A DNA stretch of 7,671 bases from Elusimicrobiota bacterium. GTDB taxonomy: Bacteria > Elusimicrobiota > Elusimicrobia > Elusimicrobiales > Elusimicrobiaceae. How positions within the stretch are numbered: the first letter of the stretch is position 1; every line of letters starts with the position of its first letter. The notes beneath the pieces are model-generated. The model was not told where the DNA came from, did not search any database, and saw only the letters and a program-made list of their open reading frames with translations. The translations under genes and the position numbers were made by a program. This document shows positions 6,641 to 7,671 of this stretch, piece by piece. Location of the stretch: contig JAIRMX010000064.1 of the NCBI GenBank assembly GCA_031258375.1, positions 1-7,671 on the forward strand. The letters are read 5' to 3'.

Positions 6641-6658
6641 CCTTTGCGTGTGCAAAGG
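6641..6658 (+). terminator. Hairpin before the second pilin (terminator-like or leader structure)
   Basis: CCTTTGC (6641-6647), loop GTGT, GCAAAGG (6652-6658): a perfect 7-base-pair stem with AGTAAAA before it and CTTATTTTAT after it. The A-rich left and T-rich right flanks are what a bidirectional rho-independent terminator shows, although the T-tract is interrupted. It ends 14 bases before the GGAGG of the pilin, so in a transcript coming from upstream it could act as an attenuator or shield the leader. Confidence 0.4.
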
Positions 6659-6672
6659 CTTATTTTATGTAT

Positions 6673-6677
6673 GGAGG
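6673..6677 (+). promoter_or_regulatory. Ribosome binding site deciding the pilin start
   Basis: GGAGG lies seven bases before the ATG at 6685. An earlier in-frame ATG at 6667 would place this sequence inside the gene and add six residues to the prepilin leader, so 6685 is preferred. Confidence 0.85.
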
Positions 6678-6684
6678 AAGTACT

Positions 6685-7194
6685 ATGAGTATCAGAAACA
6701 AAAAAGCATTTACTTTAATCGAAATGCTTGTAGTTGTGTTAATTATCGGCATACTTGCCGCTATTGCCCTTCCGCAGTATCAAAAAACAGTTCTTAAAGC
6801 GCGTTTTGCCAATATTCTCAATGTGGCGGAAAGTTTGAAAAAAGCGCATGAGCTTTACTATCTTGTAAACGGACATTATATAAACGATAGGACAAAACTA
6901 GACTGGGATTTTAAAGAAAATTGTAATTTGTACAAGAACGATCCAGTTGCCTGCGATACATATTTTATGATTGACCAATTTCCCGGCGGTGGCGTAATTA
7001 CCAATCCGGAATTTTCTCGCATTATGATTTATTATTGTCCCGGGTTTTCTCCAGACTGGTCTCTATGCTATACTAATTTTAAGTTTGAGTATACGATATG
7101 GCTGGATCACTCTTCTTATCCCGGACGTAGAACATGCACTGGACATAGCCATAATGACGAAGGCAAGAAGTTGTGCAAAATGCTCGGATTTTAA
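6685..7194 (+). CDS. Type IV prepilin / pseudopilin (second of two)
   Basis: This 169-residue prepilin has the leader MSIRNKKA and then FTLIE, with cleavage predicted between A8 and F9. Alanine replaces the more usual glycine before the cut, which prepilin peptidases tolerate in some species. The glutamate at mature position 5 is E13, and the hydrophobic helix ends in ALPQYQK. The first 30 or so mature residues are nearly identical to those of the pilin encoded at 3883-4362. The heads are unrelated in sequence, though both carry six cysteines (here 80, 90, 118, 128, 151, 164). The head is rich in aromatic residues (YY, WDF, DWSLCYTNF). It stands alone after a repeat-rich region, with its own strong ribosome binding site. 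Whether it is a fibre subunit or a minor pseudopilin cannot be told. Confidence 0.93.
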   Translation: MSIRNKKAFTLIEMLVVVLIIGILAAIALPQYQKTVLKARFANILNVAESLKKAHELYYLVNGHYINDRTKLDWDFKENCNLYKNDPVACDTYFMIDQFPGGGVITNPEFSRIMIYYCPGFSPDWSLCYTNFKFEYTIWLDHSSYPGRRTCTGHSHNDEGKKLCKMLGF

Positions 7195-7465
7195 CGCTAA
7201 CGAGTAAATAACCGCTTTGCAAGTTTTTATTTTAATACTCTTGAAAGAGAACAAATACATAAAATTTTATTAAATCCGCCTATTTCCTGCCGCAATATTC
7301 CGGCAGATGAAAAGACAATATTCGTATCTTATTGCCTTAGCTCTCTATATTTAATATCATTTGTATATGACAAAATCTATATATGCACGGATTAACCCGC
7401 AGGTTTTTAGCGTCCGATTTTTCTATTTAAAATGTCTCAAAATTGGTTAGGAGTAATTATAATCT
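7195..7465. other. Non-coding intergenic region of 271 bases
   Basis: No credible gene is present. A 6-base-pair hairpin, CTGCCG (7287-7292) with CGGCAG (7301-7306) and an eight-base loop, lies in the middle without a T-tract. CAATATTC occurs twice, at 7293-7300 and 7316-7323. A TTTTTATTTT stretch near 7225 follows the pilin but has no stem, so how the pilin transcript ends is not visible. The right part probably holds the promoter of the next gene. Confidence 0.55.
7332..7360 (+). promoter_or_regulatory. Possible sigma-70 promoter for the ketoacyl-synthase gene
   Basis: TTGCCT (7332-7337, four of six to consensus), a 17-base spacer, then TATCAT (7355-7360, five of six). Transcription would begin near 7367 and leave a leader of about 100 bases. 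This is a match by eye only, in AT-rich DNA. Confidence 0.3.
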
Positions 7466-7671
7466 ATGTCAAAAAAGTTTCTTGAACCGGTAGCAGTCAT
7501 AGGTATCGGCGCAATAATGCCCGGCGCGCTTAATAAAGACGAATTTTGGAAGAATATCACCGAAGGAAAAAATTGTATAGCGGAAGTTCCCAAAGACCGC
7601 TGGGATACTTCTCTTTTTTACGACCCCGACCGAAACGCAAAAGACAAAACATACTCTAAAATAGGCGGTTT
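7466..7671 (+). CDS. Ketoacyl-synthase N-terminus of a PKS / PUFA-synthase-like protein (3' truncated)
   Basis: The first 68 codons are visible before the window ends. PVAVIGIGAIMPGALNKDEFW (residues 8-28) is the N-terminal strand and helix of a type I beta-ketoacyl synthase domain. EVPKDRWD (40-47), FYDPD (51-55) and KTYSKIGG (61-68) continue in the order seen in modular polyketide synthases and in PfaA of the polyunsaturated fatty acid synthases. The active-site Cys and both His lie beyond the edge, so activity cannot be judged. Such proteins condense malonyl units on an acyl carrier protein and are usually over 1000 residues long. An AGGAG at 7449-7453 lies 12 bases before the ATG, a little far but usable. 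The KTYSKIGG ending slightly favours the PfaA-like group over ordinary modular PKS; this is a weak call. Confidence 0.85.
   Translation, partial: MSKKFLEPVAVIGIGAIMPGALNKDEFWKNITEGKNCIAEVPKDRWDTSLFYDPDRNAKDKTYSKIGG

Noticed and set aside
7063..7260. 65-codon - strand frame at the end of the second pilin
   Set aside because: Mostly antisense to the pilin, with no convincing start context.

Overview
The window reads as an ordinary stretch of chromosome from a Gram-negative-type, moderately AT-rich bacterium. Short prepilin genes of the FTLIE-LLVVVLIIGILAAIALPQY type interspersed among housekeeping genes, together with a large PKS-type gene, fit the Elusimicrobiota (Elusimicrobium-like gut lineages). 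This placement is inference; there is no rRNA or other phylogenetic marker here to prove it.

Layout. At 1-545 (+) is the 3' part of an inner-membrane permease of the YraQ/ArsP (DUF318) type. It converges with an unrecognised six-helix membrane protein with a charged C-terminal tail (555-1757, -). A divergent promoter region (1758-1850) separates that gene from a translationally coupled pair (1851-2938, +): an ECF-transporter S component and a class I SAM methyltransferase. A 333-base non-coding stretch (2939-3271) follows. Next comes a tight + strand operon (3272-6121): plsY, a type IV prepilin, gpsA and a VanY-type D,D-carboxypeptidase. GpsA makes glycerol-3-phosphate and PlsY acylates it, so two steps of phospholipid synthesis flank a pilin gene; the last gene trims peptidoglycan. 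The theme is the cell envelope.

From 6122 to 6684 is a 563-base region without a convincing gene. It holds a long tetranucleotide repeat (TCTG x13.75), three perfect hairpins plus a small GCCGC hairpin, and two copies of a short repeat whose third copy lies at 3011-3043. A second prepilin (6685-7194) follows, then a 271-base gap, then the first 68 codons of a large ketoacyl-synthase-containing gene (PKS or PUFA-synthase PfaA type) that runs off the end.

No clear new defence or mobile system is visible. The items most worth a second look are the tetranucleotide repeat ahead of the second pilin (possible phase variation), the dispersed intergenic repeat with its hairpins, the pilin gene embedded in the phospholipid operon, and the truncated PKS/PUFA-type gene.
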